A stretch of 64,000 nucleotides of DNA from Alphaproteobacteria bacterium (GCA_005883305.1 VBAC01000001.1:1984001-2048000), one strand, 5' to 3'; positions 37,605-48,000 are shown, numbered from the stretch's first letter. The notes: generated by a model from the letters alone, not told the origin. Numbers and translations are program-made.

Positions 37605-39029
37605 TCAATAATGCAGCGCCCGCCCATAAGCGTCGAGCACGCTCTCGTGCATCATCTCGGAGAGCGTCGGATGCGGGAACACCGTTTCCATCAGCTCGGC
37701 CTCGGTGGTCTCGAGCTGGCGCGCGACGACATAGCCCTGGATCAGCTCGGTGACCTCGGCCCCGACCATGTGCGCGCCCAAGAGCTCGCCTGTCTTGGCG
37801 TCGAACACGGTCTTGACGAAGCCTTCCGCCTCGCCGAGCGCGATCGCCTTGCCGTTGCCGATGAAGGGGAACTTGCCGACCTTGACCTCGCGGCCGGCTT
37901 CCTTCGCCTTCGCCTCGGTCAGGCCGACGCTCGCCACCTGCGGGCGCGAATAGGTGCAGCCGGGGATGTTCCAGGTCTCGAACGGGTGCGGCAGGGGACA
38001 GTTACTAGTAACTGTCCCCACTTTCGCCTTCGCCATCTCGTGAGCGATCGCCTCGACGCAGACCACGCCCTCGTGGCTCGCCTTGTGCGCCAGCCAGGGC
38101 GGGCCGGTGACGTCGCCGATCGCGTAGATGCCCTCGACATTGGTGCGCCCGTAGCCGTCGGTGACGATATGGCCGCGCTCGGTCTTCACGCCGAGCGCCT
38201 CGAGCCCGATCTCCTCGCTGTTGGGGACGATGCCGATGGCGACGATGACGTGGCTGAAGTCCTGGACGCCCGCGCCCTTTATGGTCGCCTTGACGCCGGT
38301 CTTGCCGACCTCCAGCTTGTCGACGCCGGAGCCGACATGGAGCTTCATTCCCTGCTTGGTGAGCGCCTTGTGGACGAACGCGCTGACGTCTTCGTCCTCG
38401 ACGGGGAGGATCCGCGGCAGCATCTCGACGATGGTCACCTCGGCGCCCATGTCCGAATAGAAGCTGGCGAACTCGACCCCGATCGCGCCCGATCCGATGA
38501 CCAGCAATTTGCCCGGCATCTCCTTGGGCACCATCGCATGGCGATAGGTCCAGACGCGCTCCCCGTCGGCCTTGGCGAACGGCAAATCTCGCGCCCGCGC
38601 GCCGGTGGCGATCATGATGTGCCTGGCTGCGAGCTCGGTCGTCTTGCCATCCTTGGTGACCGTCAGCTTGCCCTTGCCCGAGATGATTCCGTCCCCCTCG
38701 ACGACCGTCACCTTGTTCTTCTTCATCAGCCCCTTGACGCCCATGTTGAGCTGCCCGGCGACCTTGCGGCTGCGCTCGACGATCTTGGCGAGGTCGAACG
38801 ACACCTTCTCGGCGCTGAGGCCATAAGCGGAGGCATGCGTCAGATAATGGTTGATCTCGCTCGTGCGCAGCAGCGCCTTGGTCGGAATGCACCCCCAGTT
38901 GAGGCAGATCCCGCCGAGTTTCTCCCGCTCGACGATCGCCACCTTGAGCCCAAGCTGCGAGGCGCGGATCGCCGCGACATAGCCGCCGGGCCCGGAGCCG
39001 AGGACGATGAGATCGTAGGTGTCAGGCAT
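37605..39029 (-). CDS. lpdA: Dihydrolipoamide dehydrogenase (E3) with REP-encoded insertion
   Basis: 474 aa flavoenzyme that reoxidises lipoyl groups of 2-oxoacid dehydrogenase complexes. FAD motif GSGPGGYVAAIRASQLG, redox disulfide C42/C47 in GICLNWGCIPTK, NAD motif VIGSGAIGVEFASFYSDMGA, active-site HPTLSE near the end. After HEGVVCVEAIAHEM, residues AKVGTVTSNCP are encoded by a REP palindrome (37994-38019), in frame, before HPFETWNIPGCTYSRPQ. The 3' end was replaced by the inserted toxin-antitoxin islet, giving GRALHY. Operon: pdhC-DUF559-lpdA. Confidence 0.95.
   Translation of the reverse strand: MPDTYDLIVLGSGPGGYVAAIRASQLGLKVAIVEREKLGGICLNWGCIPTKALLRTSEINHYLTHASAYGLSAEKVSFDLAKIVERSRKVAGQLNMGVKGLMKKNKVTVVEGDGIISGKGKLTVTKDGKTTELAARHIMIATGARARDLPFAKADGERVWTYRHAMVPKEMPGKLLVIGSGAIGVEFASFYSDMGAEVTIVEMLPRILPVEDEDVSAFVHKALTKQGMKLHVGSGVDKLEVGKTGVKATIKGAGVQDFSHVIVAIGIVPNSEEIGLEALGVKTERGHIVTDGYGRTNVEGIYAIGDVTGPPWLAHKASHEGVVCVEAIAHEMAKAKVGTVTSNCPLPHPFETWNIPGCTYSRPQVASVGLTEAKAKEAGREVKVGKFPFIGNGKAIALGEAEGFVKTVFDAKTGELLGAHMVGAEVTELIQGYVVARQLETTEAELMETVFPHPTLSEMMHESVLDAYGRALHY
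37994..38019. repeat. REP palindrome inside lpdA
   Basis: Exact 26-base copy of the REP at 35362 (arm GGGGACAGTTACT). It sits within an intact reading frame, encoding roughly GTVTSNCP. Insertion of a 26-base unit keeps frame only with extra flanking bases. Confidence 0.95.
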
Positions 39030-39040
39030 TGGGGGCTCCG

Positions 39041-39550
39041 TCAGCTAAGCCCCTCTCCCCTTGCGGGAGAGGGGTCGGGGGAGAGGGGTTGCGCCGCGTC
39101 CGCGGCGCTGGAAGACTCAAGCACCGCCATGATCGCTGCGGCCACGCCGTCGCTGTTCGCCAGGATATCGTTGTTCCAGAAGCGTAAGACGCGAAAGCCC
39201 TGCTCCATGAACCAGGCGTCGCGTTCGAGGTCGCGATCGCTCTCCGAGTGTTGGCCGCCATCTGCCTCCACGATCAAGCGATGTTCGAAGCAAACGAAAT
39301 CGGCAATGTAACGGTCGTCAAACACCGTTTGGTGCCGCCACTTGAACGCGCCCAGGCGCTTCGCGCGGAGTATAGTCCAAAGCCGCGCTTCGGCATCGGT
39401 TGGGTTAGTCCGCATGTGCTTCGCGCGTTGAAGCATCAGCGCGTGACGCGCCCTGAGCCGGGCGAGACTTTTCTGGCGGCTATCGCCACCGCCCCCTCTC
39501 CCCAACCCCTCTCCCGCGAGGGGAGAGGGGCTAGAGTGGGTGTCCCCCAT
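39041..39550 (-). CDS. DUF559 (Vsr-like) endonuclease-domain protein
   Basis: 169 aa. Core ~residues 45-150: NPTDAEARLWTILRAKRLGA, FKWRHQTVFDDRYIADFVCF, LIVEADGGQHSESDRDLERD. This is the DUF559 PD-(D/E)xK fold (D in IADFVC, E-x-D in VEADGGQH). The start [15 protein letters not shown] overlaps the pdhC stop (TAATG). N- and C-terminal sequences (SPSPLAGEG, LSPDPSPARGEG) are translations of the flanking repeats at 39493-39530 and 39050-39088. An internal start at 39436 is possible. Function unknown. Confidence 0.85.
   Translation of the reverse strand: MGDTHSSPSPLAGEGLGRGGGGDSRQKSLARLRARHALMLQRAKHMRTNPTDAEARLWTILRAKRLGAFKWRHQTVFDDRYIADFVCFEHRLIVEADGGQHSESDRDLERDAWFMEQGFRVLRFWNNDILANSDGVAAAIMAVLESSSAADAAQPLSPDPSPARGEGLS
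39050..39088. repeat. Inverted repeat, 3' side of DUF559 gene
   Basis: 39 bases built on CCCCTCTCCCC and its complement. Its reverse complement nearly equals the repeat at 39493-39530, so the DUF559 gene is framed by inverted copies. Confidence 0.9.
39493..39530. repeat. Inverted repeat, 5' side of DUF559 gene
   Basis: 38 bases, CCCCTCTCCCCAACCCC followed by a TCTCCC/GGGAGA stem. Read in the DUF559 frame as SPLAGEGLGRGGG. Related but divergent copies occur at 41461-41570. Confidence 0.9.
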
Positions 39551-40839
39551 TACGCCAGCATCCCCAGCGGCGCCTCGACCAGCCGCTTGAACGCCTGCAT
39601 CAGCCGCGCCCCGTCGGCGCCGTCGATGGCGCGGTGGTCGAAGCTGCCGGTGGCGCTCATCACGGTGGCGATCTGCAAACTATCGTCGATCACATAGGGC
39701 CTTTTCTCGCCTGCGCCGATCGCCATGATCATCCCCTGCGGCGGGTTGATCACCGCCTCGAACTGCTTGATCCCGTACATCCCCATGTTCGAGAGCGACG
39801 CGGTCCCCCCCTGATATTCGTGCGGCTGGAGCTTGCCTTCCTTGGCGCGGCCGGCGAGCTCCTTGATCTCGGTGGCGATGGCGGAGATCGACTTCGCCTC
39901 GGCGCCGGCGACGATCGGCGTGATCAGGCCGCCGGGGATCGACACCGCGACCGAGATGTCGGCGCGGCTGTATTTGAGCAGCTGGTCGCCGGAGATCGAG
40001 ACGTTGCATTCCGGCACCTCGATCAACGCCGCGGCGAGCGCCTTGATCAGCATGTCGTTGACGCTGAGCTTGATGTCACGGCTCTCGAGGCCCTTGTTGA
40101 GCTCGCCGCGCAGCTTGAGCAGGGCGTCGAGGCGGATGTCGACCGTGAGGTAGATGTGCGGGATCGTCTGCTTCGCCTCGGTCAGGCGGCGAGCGATCGT
40201 CTTGCGCATGTTGGACAGCTTGACCGCCTCGTGCGGTATGTCGGTGTCGACGACCGCCGGCGGCGCCGCGCTCGGGGCGGACGGGGCGGCGGCTGCCCTC
40301 GGGGTCTTGCCCGCGGCGCCGTCCACGTCGGCCTTGACGATCCGCCCGCCCGGGCCCGAGCCCGTTAGCGAGGCCAGGTCGATGCCCTGCGCCTCGGCCA
40401 GCCGGCGCGCGAGCGGGCTTGCCTTCACCCTATCGCCGCCCGACTTCGCGGCGGGCTGCGCGGGCGCCGGCGCGGGCGGGGGTGGTGCAGGCGCCGGCGT
40501 TTCCTTGGCCGGTTGGCCGGCGCCCGTCTCGCCGCCGTCCTTGGCTACCGGTTCCTTGGCTGGAGGGGGAGCGGCCTTGGCGGAGGAGGCGTCCTCTCCT
40601 TCGCCTGCGATCATCGCGATCACGGTGCCGACCTTCACGCCGTCCGAGCCCTCGGGAACCAGTATCTGCGCGATCGTGCCTTCGTCGACGGCCTCGAACT
40701 CCATCGTCGCCTTGTCGGTCTCGATCTCGGCGAGGATATCGCCCGATTTGACGCTGTCGCCCTCCTTCACCAGCCATTTGGCGAGCGTCCCCTCCTCCAT
40801 GGTCGGGGACAAAGCGGGCATCTTGAGCTCGATCGGCAT
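39550..40839 (-). CDS. pdhC: Pyruvate dehydrogenase complex E2, dihydrolipoamide acetyltransferase
   Basis: 429 aa from ATG 40837-40839 ([20 protein letters not shown]). Lipoyl domain residues 1-80 with lipoyl Lys43 in [11 protein letters not shown]; Ala/Pro-rich linker; peripheral-subunit-binding domain ([20 protein letters not shown]); catalytic domain with [14 protein letters not shown] (His, Asp) and SLSNMGMYG. Transfers acetyl groups to CoA. No E1 genes lie beside it. Followed by DUF559 and lpdA in the same transcript. Confidence 0.96.
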   Translation of the reverse strand: MPIELKMPALSPTMEEGTLAKWLVKEGDSVKSGDILAEIETDKATMEFEAVDEGTIAQILVPEGSDGVKVGTVIAMIAGEGEDASSAKAAPPPAKEPVAKDGGETGAGQPAKETPAPAPPPPAPAPAQPAAKSGGDRVKASPLARRLAEAQGIDLASLTGSGPGGRIVKADVDGAAGKTPRAAAAPSAPSAAPPAVVDTDIPHEAVKLSNMRKTIARRLTEAKQTIPHIYLTVDIRLDALLKLRGELNKGLESRDIKLSVNDMLIKALAAALIEVPECNVSISGDQLLKYSRADISVAVSIPGGLITPIVAGAEAKSISAIATEIKELAGRAKEGKLQPHEYQGGTASLSNMGMYGIKQFEAVINPPQGMIMAIGAGEKRPYVIDDSLQIATVMSATGSFDHRAIDGADGARLMQAFKRLVEAPLGMLA

Positions 40840-40971
40840 CGAAACGGGTTTCCTCTTGCGAAGGGCCGGAGCGTCCAAACAGCAAAGGCGGCCTTATGGT
40901 CAAGCCTATAGCGGCGCCCGCTTGCGCGAATGATCGATCTGGCGCAACCGTTCCACCGAAGGGGGAGTGCG

Positions 40972-41433
40972 ATGCGCGCCTATCTGGTGGTCATGGACGA
41001 AACCGCGGAGGCGCTCTCCGCGCTTCGCTTCGCCGCGCGCCGAGCGGCGCTGTCCGGCGGCGGAGTCGAGATCCTGGCCCTCATCCCGCAACAGGAATTC
41101 GTCCAGTGGGGCGCGGTCCAGGAGGCGATGGAGGAGGAGGCGCGGCTTCGCGCCGAGGCGATGCTCGTCCAGGCGACCGGCGCGATCATGGAGGAGGCCG
41201 GGATCAAGCCCTCGATCACGGTGAGGCAGGGCGATCCGGTCAAGGCCGCCGCCGAGCTGCTCGCCGAGCGTGCCGATTATGCGGCCTTGGTCCTGGGCGC
41301 GGCGGCGGAGAACGGGCCCGGCCCGCTCGTAAGCCATTTCTCCGGCGCGGCGGCGGGATCGCTGCCCTGTCCCCTGATCATCGTCCCCGGCGGCCTCGAC
41401 GACGAGGCCCTGATCCGGCTGGCAGCCGTCTAG
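40972..41433 (+). CDS. Universal stress protein family
   Basis: 153 aa from ATG 40972, preceded by GGGGGAG. MRAYLVVMDETAEALSALRF with C-terminal VLGAAAENGPGPLVSHFSGA and AGSLPCPLIIVPGG. The G-x2-G...G-S pattern is of the ATP-binding UspA type, somewhat degenerate. Divergently transcribed from pdhC (132-base gap). Confidence 0.8.
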   Translation: MRAYLVVMDETAEALSALRFAARRAALSGGGVEILALIPQQEFVQWGAVQEAMEEEARLRAEAMLVQATGAIMEEAGIKPSITVRQGDPVKAAAELLAERADYAALVLGAAAENGPGPLVSHFSGAAAGSLPCPLIIVPGGLDDEALIRLAAV

Positions 41434-41460
41434 GGCCTCGGGTGAAGCAATACTCAGCTT

Positions 41461-41570
41461 TCTAATCCCTCCCCCTGAGGGGGGAGGGGAGGGTGGGGGT
41501 TTACGGAGTTCGCGGTTTTCCGCCTACGCCGGAACCCCTCACCCCAACCCTCTCCCCATGGGAGAGGGAG
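41461..41570. repeat. Pyrimidine-rich intergenic repeats
   Basis: Two palindromic patches, near 41467-41490 (CCCTCCCCCTGAGGGGGGA type) and 41536-41570 (ACCCTCTCCCCATGGGAGAG type), akin to the repeats beside the DUF559 gene. They fill the convergent gap between the stress protein and the RcnB-like gene and may act as a bidirectional terminator. Confidence 0.6.
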
Positions 41571-41599
41571 TCTTCAGGCTTGCTGAATCTTGATACAGC

Positions 41600-42367
41600 C
41601 TAGCCGCGCTCTCCCGGCGGCGGACGGCGCGGCGGGGCCGGGCGACGGCAGACGCAGCGGGGGCGGCGATGCGCGCGGCGGTGGACCGTCTGATATTCCT
41701 CGGTGATGACTTCCGTGTAGCCGGCCGAGGCGGCGCTCATCGACACCGTCTCGATCACGATGGGGTAGGCGTAGGCGCCGTAACCGTAGCCGCCGCCATA
41801 GACCTGGGTATAGCCATATCCCTGGCCGTAGCCGTAGCCGGCGGGCATCGCCGCGCCGTAGCCATAGGGCATGGCCGCGGAGCCGTGGGCGGCGTAATAG
41901 GCATAATCCTGGGCGCCGGGCTGGAAGGCGCGCGAGCCGCGATAGGCGGGAATGCCGTTCACCATGTCCCACTGCTCGCCATATTGATCCCAATCGAGCC
42001 CGCCCCTCGTATCGACCACCCGGCCGCTGCCGTCGATCAGGTAGGCGTCGTCATAATAGCGGATCCAGCGGCGGCCGGGGCCGGGATCGGCGAAGCCGTA
42101 GGCCTGCCAGTTGGAAATGCCGAACTGGGGGCCCATCCAATAGGGATTGACCATTCCGCCGCGCTCGAGGCGGTGGGGAACGCCCTGCGGGACCGGCATC
42201 TGCGCCATCTGCGGCGCCATTTGCTGGGCCATCATCTGCGGCGGCATCATCTGCATCTGCGGCGCCATTTGCGGGCCGTAGCCGGGCGCCGGCATCGCCT
42301 GGGCAAAAGCGCCCGACGGGGTGAGCGCGATGCTCGCGGCCAGAACGGAAAGGCTCAACTTGCGCAT
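41600..42367 (-). CDS. RcnB-like periplasmic protein
   Basis: 255 aa from ATG 42365-42367. Signal peptide MRKLSLSVLAASIALTPSGA ending FAQA. A Met/Pro/Gln-rich stretch (PQMAPQMQMMPPQMMAQQMA) follows. The RcnB-type core is RWIRYYDDAYLIDGSGRVVD near residue 100. A Gly/Tyr-rich region (YGYGQGYGYTQVYGGGYGYG) and basic Pro/Arg tail complete it. The E. coli family member modulates Ni/Co homeostasis; the Met-rich part could bind metal. Function inferred. Confidence 0.75.
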   Translation of the reverse strand: MRKLSLSVLAASIALTPSGAFAQAMPAPGYGPQMAPQMQMMPPQMMAQQMAPQMAQMPVPQGVPHRLERGGMVNPYWMGPQFGISNWQAYGFADPGPGRRWIRYYDDAYLIDGSGRVVDTRGGLDWDQYGEQWDMVNGIPAYRGSRAFQPGAQDYAYYAAHGSAAMPYGYGAAMPAGYGYGQGYGYTQVYGGGYGYGAYAYPIVIETVSMSAASAGYTEVITEEYQTVHRRAHRRPRCVCRRPAPPRRPPPGERG

Positions 42368-42438
42368 AACGTGTCCCCTGTTCGCAATGGCCGGTAAGTG
42401 GCCGGGCAGGACGGTGAACGCATCTTTTACGCTTTGGA

Positions 42439-42936
42439 TCAGGCCTTTTCCATGCCGCTGAGCCGCCTCCCGACGCGCTGTATCAATTCGACACACCCCG
42501 CCTCGTCTTCCTTGTCGAAGCGCGCTGGGCTCGGGCTGTCGAGATCGAGCACTCCGACCAGAGCGCCATCGATGACGATCGGCACGACCAGCTCCGAGCG
42601 CGAGGCGGCGTCGCAGGCGATGTGACCCGGAAAGGCGTGAACGTCCTCGACCAGCTGGGGCAGGCGAGTCTCCGCCGCGGCGCCGCACACGCCCCTGCCG
42701 AAGGGAATGCGGATGCAGGCCGCCCGCCCCTGGAACGGGCCGAGTACGAGCTCGCCGCCGACATTGCGGTAGAAGCCGGCCCAGTTGAGGTCGGGCAGGC
42801 TCTCCCAGAGCAAGGCGGCGAGGTTGGCCATGTTGGCGATCCCGTCCGGCTCGCCGGCGGTCAGCGAGTCCGCCGCTTCGATCAGCTCGCGATAGAGAGA
42901 CGGCTTGTCGCCCGCCTCGATCCTGAAGTCGTACAT
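42439..42936 (-). CDS. msrC: Free methionine-(R)-sulfoxide reductase (GAF domain)
   Basis: 165 aa. GAF fold with LNWAGFYRNVGGELVLGPFQ and the catalytic Cys set GRAACIRIPFGRGVCGAAAE ... HIACDAASRSELVVPI; the three Cys correspond to the fRMsr family (Cys84/94/118 in E. coli). Reduces free Met-R-sulfoxide, thioredoxin-linked, oxidative-stress defence. Close to a convergent repeat at 42953. Confidence 0.9.
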   Translation of the reverse strand: MYDFRIEAGDKPSLYRELIEAADSLTAGEPDGIANMANLAALLWESLPDLNWAGFYRNVGGELVLGPFQGRAACIRIPFGRGVCGAAAETRLPQLVEDVHAFPGHIACDAASRSELVVPIVIDGALVGVLDLDSPSPARFDKEDEAGCVELIQRVGRRLSGMEKA

Positions 42937-42952
42937 CTCGTTCTCCCAAGCC

Positions 42953-43030
42953 CGTCATTGCGAGGAGCGAAGCGACGAAGCAATCCAGTCCGGCGCGGCT
43001 CTGGATTGCTTCGCGCCGCTCGCAATGACG
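42953..43030. repeat. 78-base dispersed inverted repeat
   Basis: Ends CGTCATTGCGAG / CTCGCAATGACG, inner CAATCCAG/CTGGATTG. This is a widespread alphaproteobacterial intergenic palindrome. It fills the gap between arfB and the fRMsr gene. Confidence 0.85.
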
Positions 43031-43034
43031 GCGG

Positions 43035-43436
43035 TCAGTCCAGCCGCACCTTGCCCCGCTTTTCCTTCACCGAGCCGCGCTGCTTCTTCGAATCCACCCT
43101 TTTCGCCTTGGCCGCCCGGCTCGGCCTGGTCGGCTTGCGCTTGGCCTGGCGGACATGGGCCTTGGCGATGAGCTCCGCCAGCCGGGCGCGGGCATCCTCG
43201 CGATTGGCTTCCTGCGTGCGGTAGGATCGGGCGGTGATGACGATCTCGCCCGCCGCAGTCATCCGGCTGCCGGCGAGCGACCTGAGACGCTGGTAGACGT
43301 CGGGCGCGAGACCGAGCCTGAACACGTCGCAACGCAGCTGGCAGGCGCTCGCCACCTTGTTGACGTTCTGGCCGCCTGGCCCGGTGGAAGCCAGAAAGGT
43401 CTCCGACAGCGCCTCTTCCGGAAGCTCAAAGGACAT
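43035..43436 (-). CDS. arfB: Alternative ribosome-rescue factor / peptidyl-tRNA hydrolase ArfB
   Basis: 133 aa from ATG 43434-43436. N-terminal catalytic domain with the release-factor motif STGPGGQNVNKVASACQLRC (GGQ at ~21-23). The basic C-terminal tail (RQAKRKPTRPSRAAKAKRVD) inserts into the mRNA channel of stalled ribosomes. Start overlaps the pseudouridine synthase stop by 11 bases, so the two are coupled. Confidence 0.92.
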   Translation of the reverse strand: MSFELPEEALSETFLASTGPGGQNVNKVASACQLRCDVFRLGLAPDVYQRLRSLAGSRMTAAGEIVITARSYRTQEANREDARARLAELIAKAHVRQAKRKPTRPSRAAKAKRVDSKKQRGSVKEKRGKVRLD

Positions 43437-44100
43437 CGCCGTAGCCCGCATTGACGAAGGTGGGCGGCAGCGGCGCCGTCGCTTCGACGGGCGGCTTGGC
43501 GCCGCGATCGACCTTGAGCGACAGGGCATGGAGCAGCATCGGCCCCTTTCCCGCGCCGTAAACGGGATCGCCGACGATGGGGATCCCGATTCCCGAGGCG
43601 GCGTGGACCCGGATCTGGTGGGTACGCCCGGTTTCAGGCGAGAAAACGAGGATGGCGCGGCCATCGCGTATTGCGGCGACGCGCCAGTGAGTCACCGAAG
43701 GCCGCCCGGCCTCGTCCGCGACCATCCGCCAGCCCTCCTCGGCGGTCGAAATCTTGCCCAGCGCCATGTCGACCGTGCCTTCCTCGGCCTCCGGCACGCC
43801 GTCGAGCACCGCGACATAGGTTTTCGCCACCCTTTTGTCCTCGAAGGCGCGCTGGAACGCCTTGTGCGCCTTGGGATTGCGCGCGAGCAGGAGGCAGCCG
43901 GACGTGTCGCGGTCGAGCCGGTGGACCGGCAGCGGCCTGCGCTTGAATCCGAAACGAAGATGGTGAAGATAATCTTCCAGGCTCTCGGGGGTCCTGCCGC
44001 CCGGGTGGACGGCGAGGCCCGCAGGCTTGTCGATCACCATCGCCTCGCCGTCGATGAAGAGAACCCGGCTTTCCCAATAGCTCATGGCCCGCCCTGCCAT
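43426..44100 (-). CDS. RluA-family RNA pseudouridine synthase
   Basis: 224 aa from ATG 44098-44100 (an internal start at Met6 is possible). Active-site motif VHRLDRDTSGCLLLARN, with the catalytic Asp after R-L; VIDKPAGLAVHPGG and TGRTHQIRVHAASGIGIPIV also fit. Specific target (rRNA or tRNA site) cannot be told. Operon with arfB. Confidence 0.9.
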   Translation of the reverse strand: MAGRAMSYWESRVLFIDGEAMVIDKPAGLAVHPGGRTPESLEDYLHHLRFGFKRRPLPVHRLDRDTSGCLLLARNPKAHKAFQRAFEDKRVAKTYVAVLDGVPEAEEGTVDMALGKISTAEEGWRMVADEAGRPSVTHWRVAAIRDGRAILVFSPETGRTHQIRVHAASGIGIPIVGDPVYGAGKGPMLLHALSLKVDRGAKPPVEATAPLPPTFVNAGYGDVL

Positions 44101-44150
44101 GCGCGTGGCACGCGCGCAACGCCCGCAAAAAAGCGTGCTGCATCACCGTA

Positions 44151-44165
44151 TTAATACGAAATTAA
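44151..44165. promoter_or_regulatory. CtrA-binding site upstream of ctrA
   Basis: TTAA (44151-44154), TACGAAA, TTAA (44162-44165): an exact TTAA-N7-TTAA box. Another TTAA lies at 44191. About 76 bases before the ctrA start, so autoregulation is likely. Confidence 0.7.
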
Positions 44166-44240
44166 CCTTTTGCCTTCACATCTCTAAAGGTTAATGAAGG
44201 TCGAGGGGCGAGGGTCGCCACGCGACAGGAGGGCTTCCCA

Positions 44241-44942
<702 letters not shown>

Positions 44943-45012
44943 TCCGAATTCCCGATTGGTGCCACGGCCGGCGTCCGCGAGCCTCGCGGGCGCCGGCTTC
45001 ATTTGTGGCCTA

Positions 45013-48000
45013 TCAGATCACCGTGAAATCGCTCGCGGTGAGCACCGTTCCGGCTTGCACGGTCGCGAACAGGATCGCTGCACCTGCGCCATTGCCGTCG
45101 GCGTCGAACAGGATCTGCCCGTTGGCGCTGTTGTAGATGATCCGGTCGTCGGCGTCGCCGGCGGCGGCGCCCGTGACGAACGCGCCCGCGGGCAGGGCCC
45201 CGGGGGTCAGCCCCGTGAACACTGCGTCGTCGAGGGCGATCGTATCGTCGGCGGCGTTGAAGTCGGCGATCGCGTCGACATTGCCGCCACCGAGCGCGGT
45301 GGTGAAGGCGAAGGTATCCGCCCCGCCATAGCCGGCCAGATAGTCCGCTCCCGCGCCACCGTTCAGCACGTTGGCGCCGGCATTGCCGTACAGCTCGTTG
45401 GCAAGTCCGTTGCCGGTGAGGTCGATCGCAGCGACACCCGATTGGCTGTCGGTTGACAGGACTTCGATCTCCTGGCCCGCACCGAGGGCATAGCTTACCT
45501 TCGCATAGACGACGTCTCGGCCGCCGCCTGCAGCTTCCGCCACATAATCGTCGGCGCTGTCCACTACGTAGACGTCGTTGCCCCCGAAGCCGGCCATATA
45601 GTCGGCCCCACCGCCGCCCTCGATAAAGTTGGCGCCGGAATTGCCGTAGATTTCCTGCGCCAGCGCGTTGCCGATCAAGGTCTGCGCGCCGGTGCCGGCC
45701 TGGTTCGACGAGGACAGGACCTCGATGTCGAGGCCCGCGGCCATCGTATAATCGCCGGGCGTGTAGATGACGTCGCGGGCGCCGCCGCCGGCATTCTCGA
45801 TCACGTGATCGCCGGGTCCGGCGACGAAATAGCGGTCGTTGCCGCCAAGCCCGATCAAATAGTCGGTGCCGCCGCCGCCTTCGAGGAAGTTATCGCCGGC
45901 ATTGCCGTAAATTTCCTGGCCGACCTCGTTGCCGACCAGCTCGAGCGGCGCCGTGTCCGCCTGGTTGGCCGCCGAAAGCACTTCGACGAAGACGTTCGGA
46001 TCCAGCTTGTAGTTGGTCTGGGCGTAGATGACGTCGCGCAGACCGCCGGCGGCCAACTCGACGACATCGTCGTCGGGATGGTCGAGGAGGTAGATATCGT
46101 TGAAGTTACCCCCGGCCATTCCGCTCGGGCCGGCCGGGCCGATCAGGAAATCTTCGCTGTCGACGCCGTTGATGGTCATCGTCACGGTCGCCGTGCTGCC
46201 GCCGTTCAGGGTGTAGGTGAAGGAGTCCTGCGCGGGCTGGTTGGTGGCGCCGGAACCCGGCGCCGGCGTCGCGTCGAAGGCGTGATTGGGCTCGTAGACG
46301 AAGCTGCCATTGGCCTGGAGGGTGAGGATCGCGCCCGAAGGGAGAATGATCTGCGTGCCGACGTTGGCCGGCGATCCGTTGACTGCGGTTACCGTCTTCG
46401 GGCCTCCGTCGGGATCGACATCGGCGCCCTGGCCATTGTTGGAGAAGACGTTTCCGGTCCTGCTGACGGCATTCTCCTGGAGGCCGAAAGAGTCGTTCAC
46501 CGCCACCGGGGCGTCGTCGACGCCGGTAAGCGCGAGGGTGGTGACTCCGATCAGCTGCGCGCCGATTCCGGTATCGACCGTGATCGTGACGCCGGAGCTG
46601 GTGCCCGTCGTGATATTATCGCCGCCCACGGAGACGCGCACCATCGACAGCGCTGTGGCATAATCGGCCGCGGAGGCGCTGCCGCTGAGGATGAGGGTTG
46701 GGGTACCCGCGCCGCTCGCGACGATCCCCGCCGGTATCGGCCCGGCCAGCGTCAAGGCGCTGCCGCCGGCGATCGTCATCGATCCGATGGGCACGCTCGA
46801 CGTCAGGGTGAAGCCGCCGGCGACGATGGGAACGGGAGGATCGCCCTCGGTGTAGCTGGTGGTGAAGCGCGCGTCGGTCGCGCCGTTGTCGAGGGTGGGA
46901 ATGCCGGCCGTCGAGCGGCCGAAGATGACATAGCCCGCGCCCTCGTCGGAGCCGAGCGCCCCCGGCGCGCCGACGATGATGTCGTCATAGCCGTCATTGT
47001 TGAGGTCGCCGCCGGCCGAGACGCTGATGCCGGCGAGGTCGCCGCCATTGTCGCCGATGATCCTGAACCCCTCGCTCGCGGTCATCGAGGCGAGGTCGAC
47101 GGTGCCGAAGCCGCTCGCTTTGCCGAACACGACGAAGGCGCCGCCGGCATCGTTGCCCGAGCCGTCGGTGCCGTTGGCGCCGATGATGACGTCGTCATAG
47201 CCGTCGCCGTTGACGTCGCCGGCGCCGAGCGCCGAGCCGGCGAAGTCGAACTGGTGGTTGTTGGCCAGCTTGAAACCGTCCGCGGGCGCCAGCGTGGCGA
47301 GATCGATCGAACCGAATCCGCTCGCCTTGCCGAAGATCAGATAGGTGTCGCCGGCCGAGGTGGCGCCCGGCTCGGTCTGACGCGGCGCGCCGACGAGCAG
47401 GTCGTCGAAGCCGTCGCCGTTGAAGTCGCCCGCGCTCGAGACCGCCGTGCCGGCCTCGGCGCCGTTGGCGGCGCCCTGGATGCGGAAGCCGTCGGCCGGC
47501 GCGAGCGCGGCGAGGTTGACGTTGCCGAAGCCCGCGGCCTTGCCGAACAGGACGTAGGCGGCGCCCCGGTTGGTCCCGCCGACGTCGGCGGCATAGGCGC
47601 CGACGATGATGTCGGCATAACCGTCATTGTTGATGTCTCCTGCCGAAGAGACGCTGATGCCGGCCCGCTCGGCGGTGGCGGCGCCGACGATGGAAAAGCC
47701 GTCCACGGGGGTGAGGGTCGTGACGTTGAGCGGTCCGAAGCCGGTGGCCTTGCCGAAGATGACGTAGGCGGTGCCGGTGTTGTTCGTGTTGCCGTCCGGC
47801 GCGCCGACGATGATGTCGTCAAAGCCGTCATTGTTGATGTCGCCCGCCGAGGACACGCTGTGCCCGAGCCGGCCGATCTGTCCGGTTCCGCCGATTTCGA
47901 ATCCGTCGGCCGGGGTGAGGGTGGCGAGCGAGACGTTGCCGAAGCCCGAGGCCTTGCCGAACACGACATAGGCCGCGCCGATGGAGTTCGTTCCGACGTC

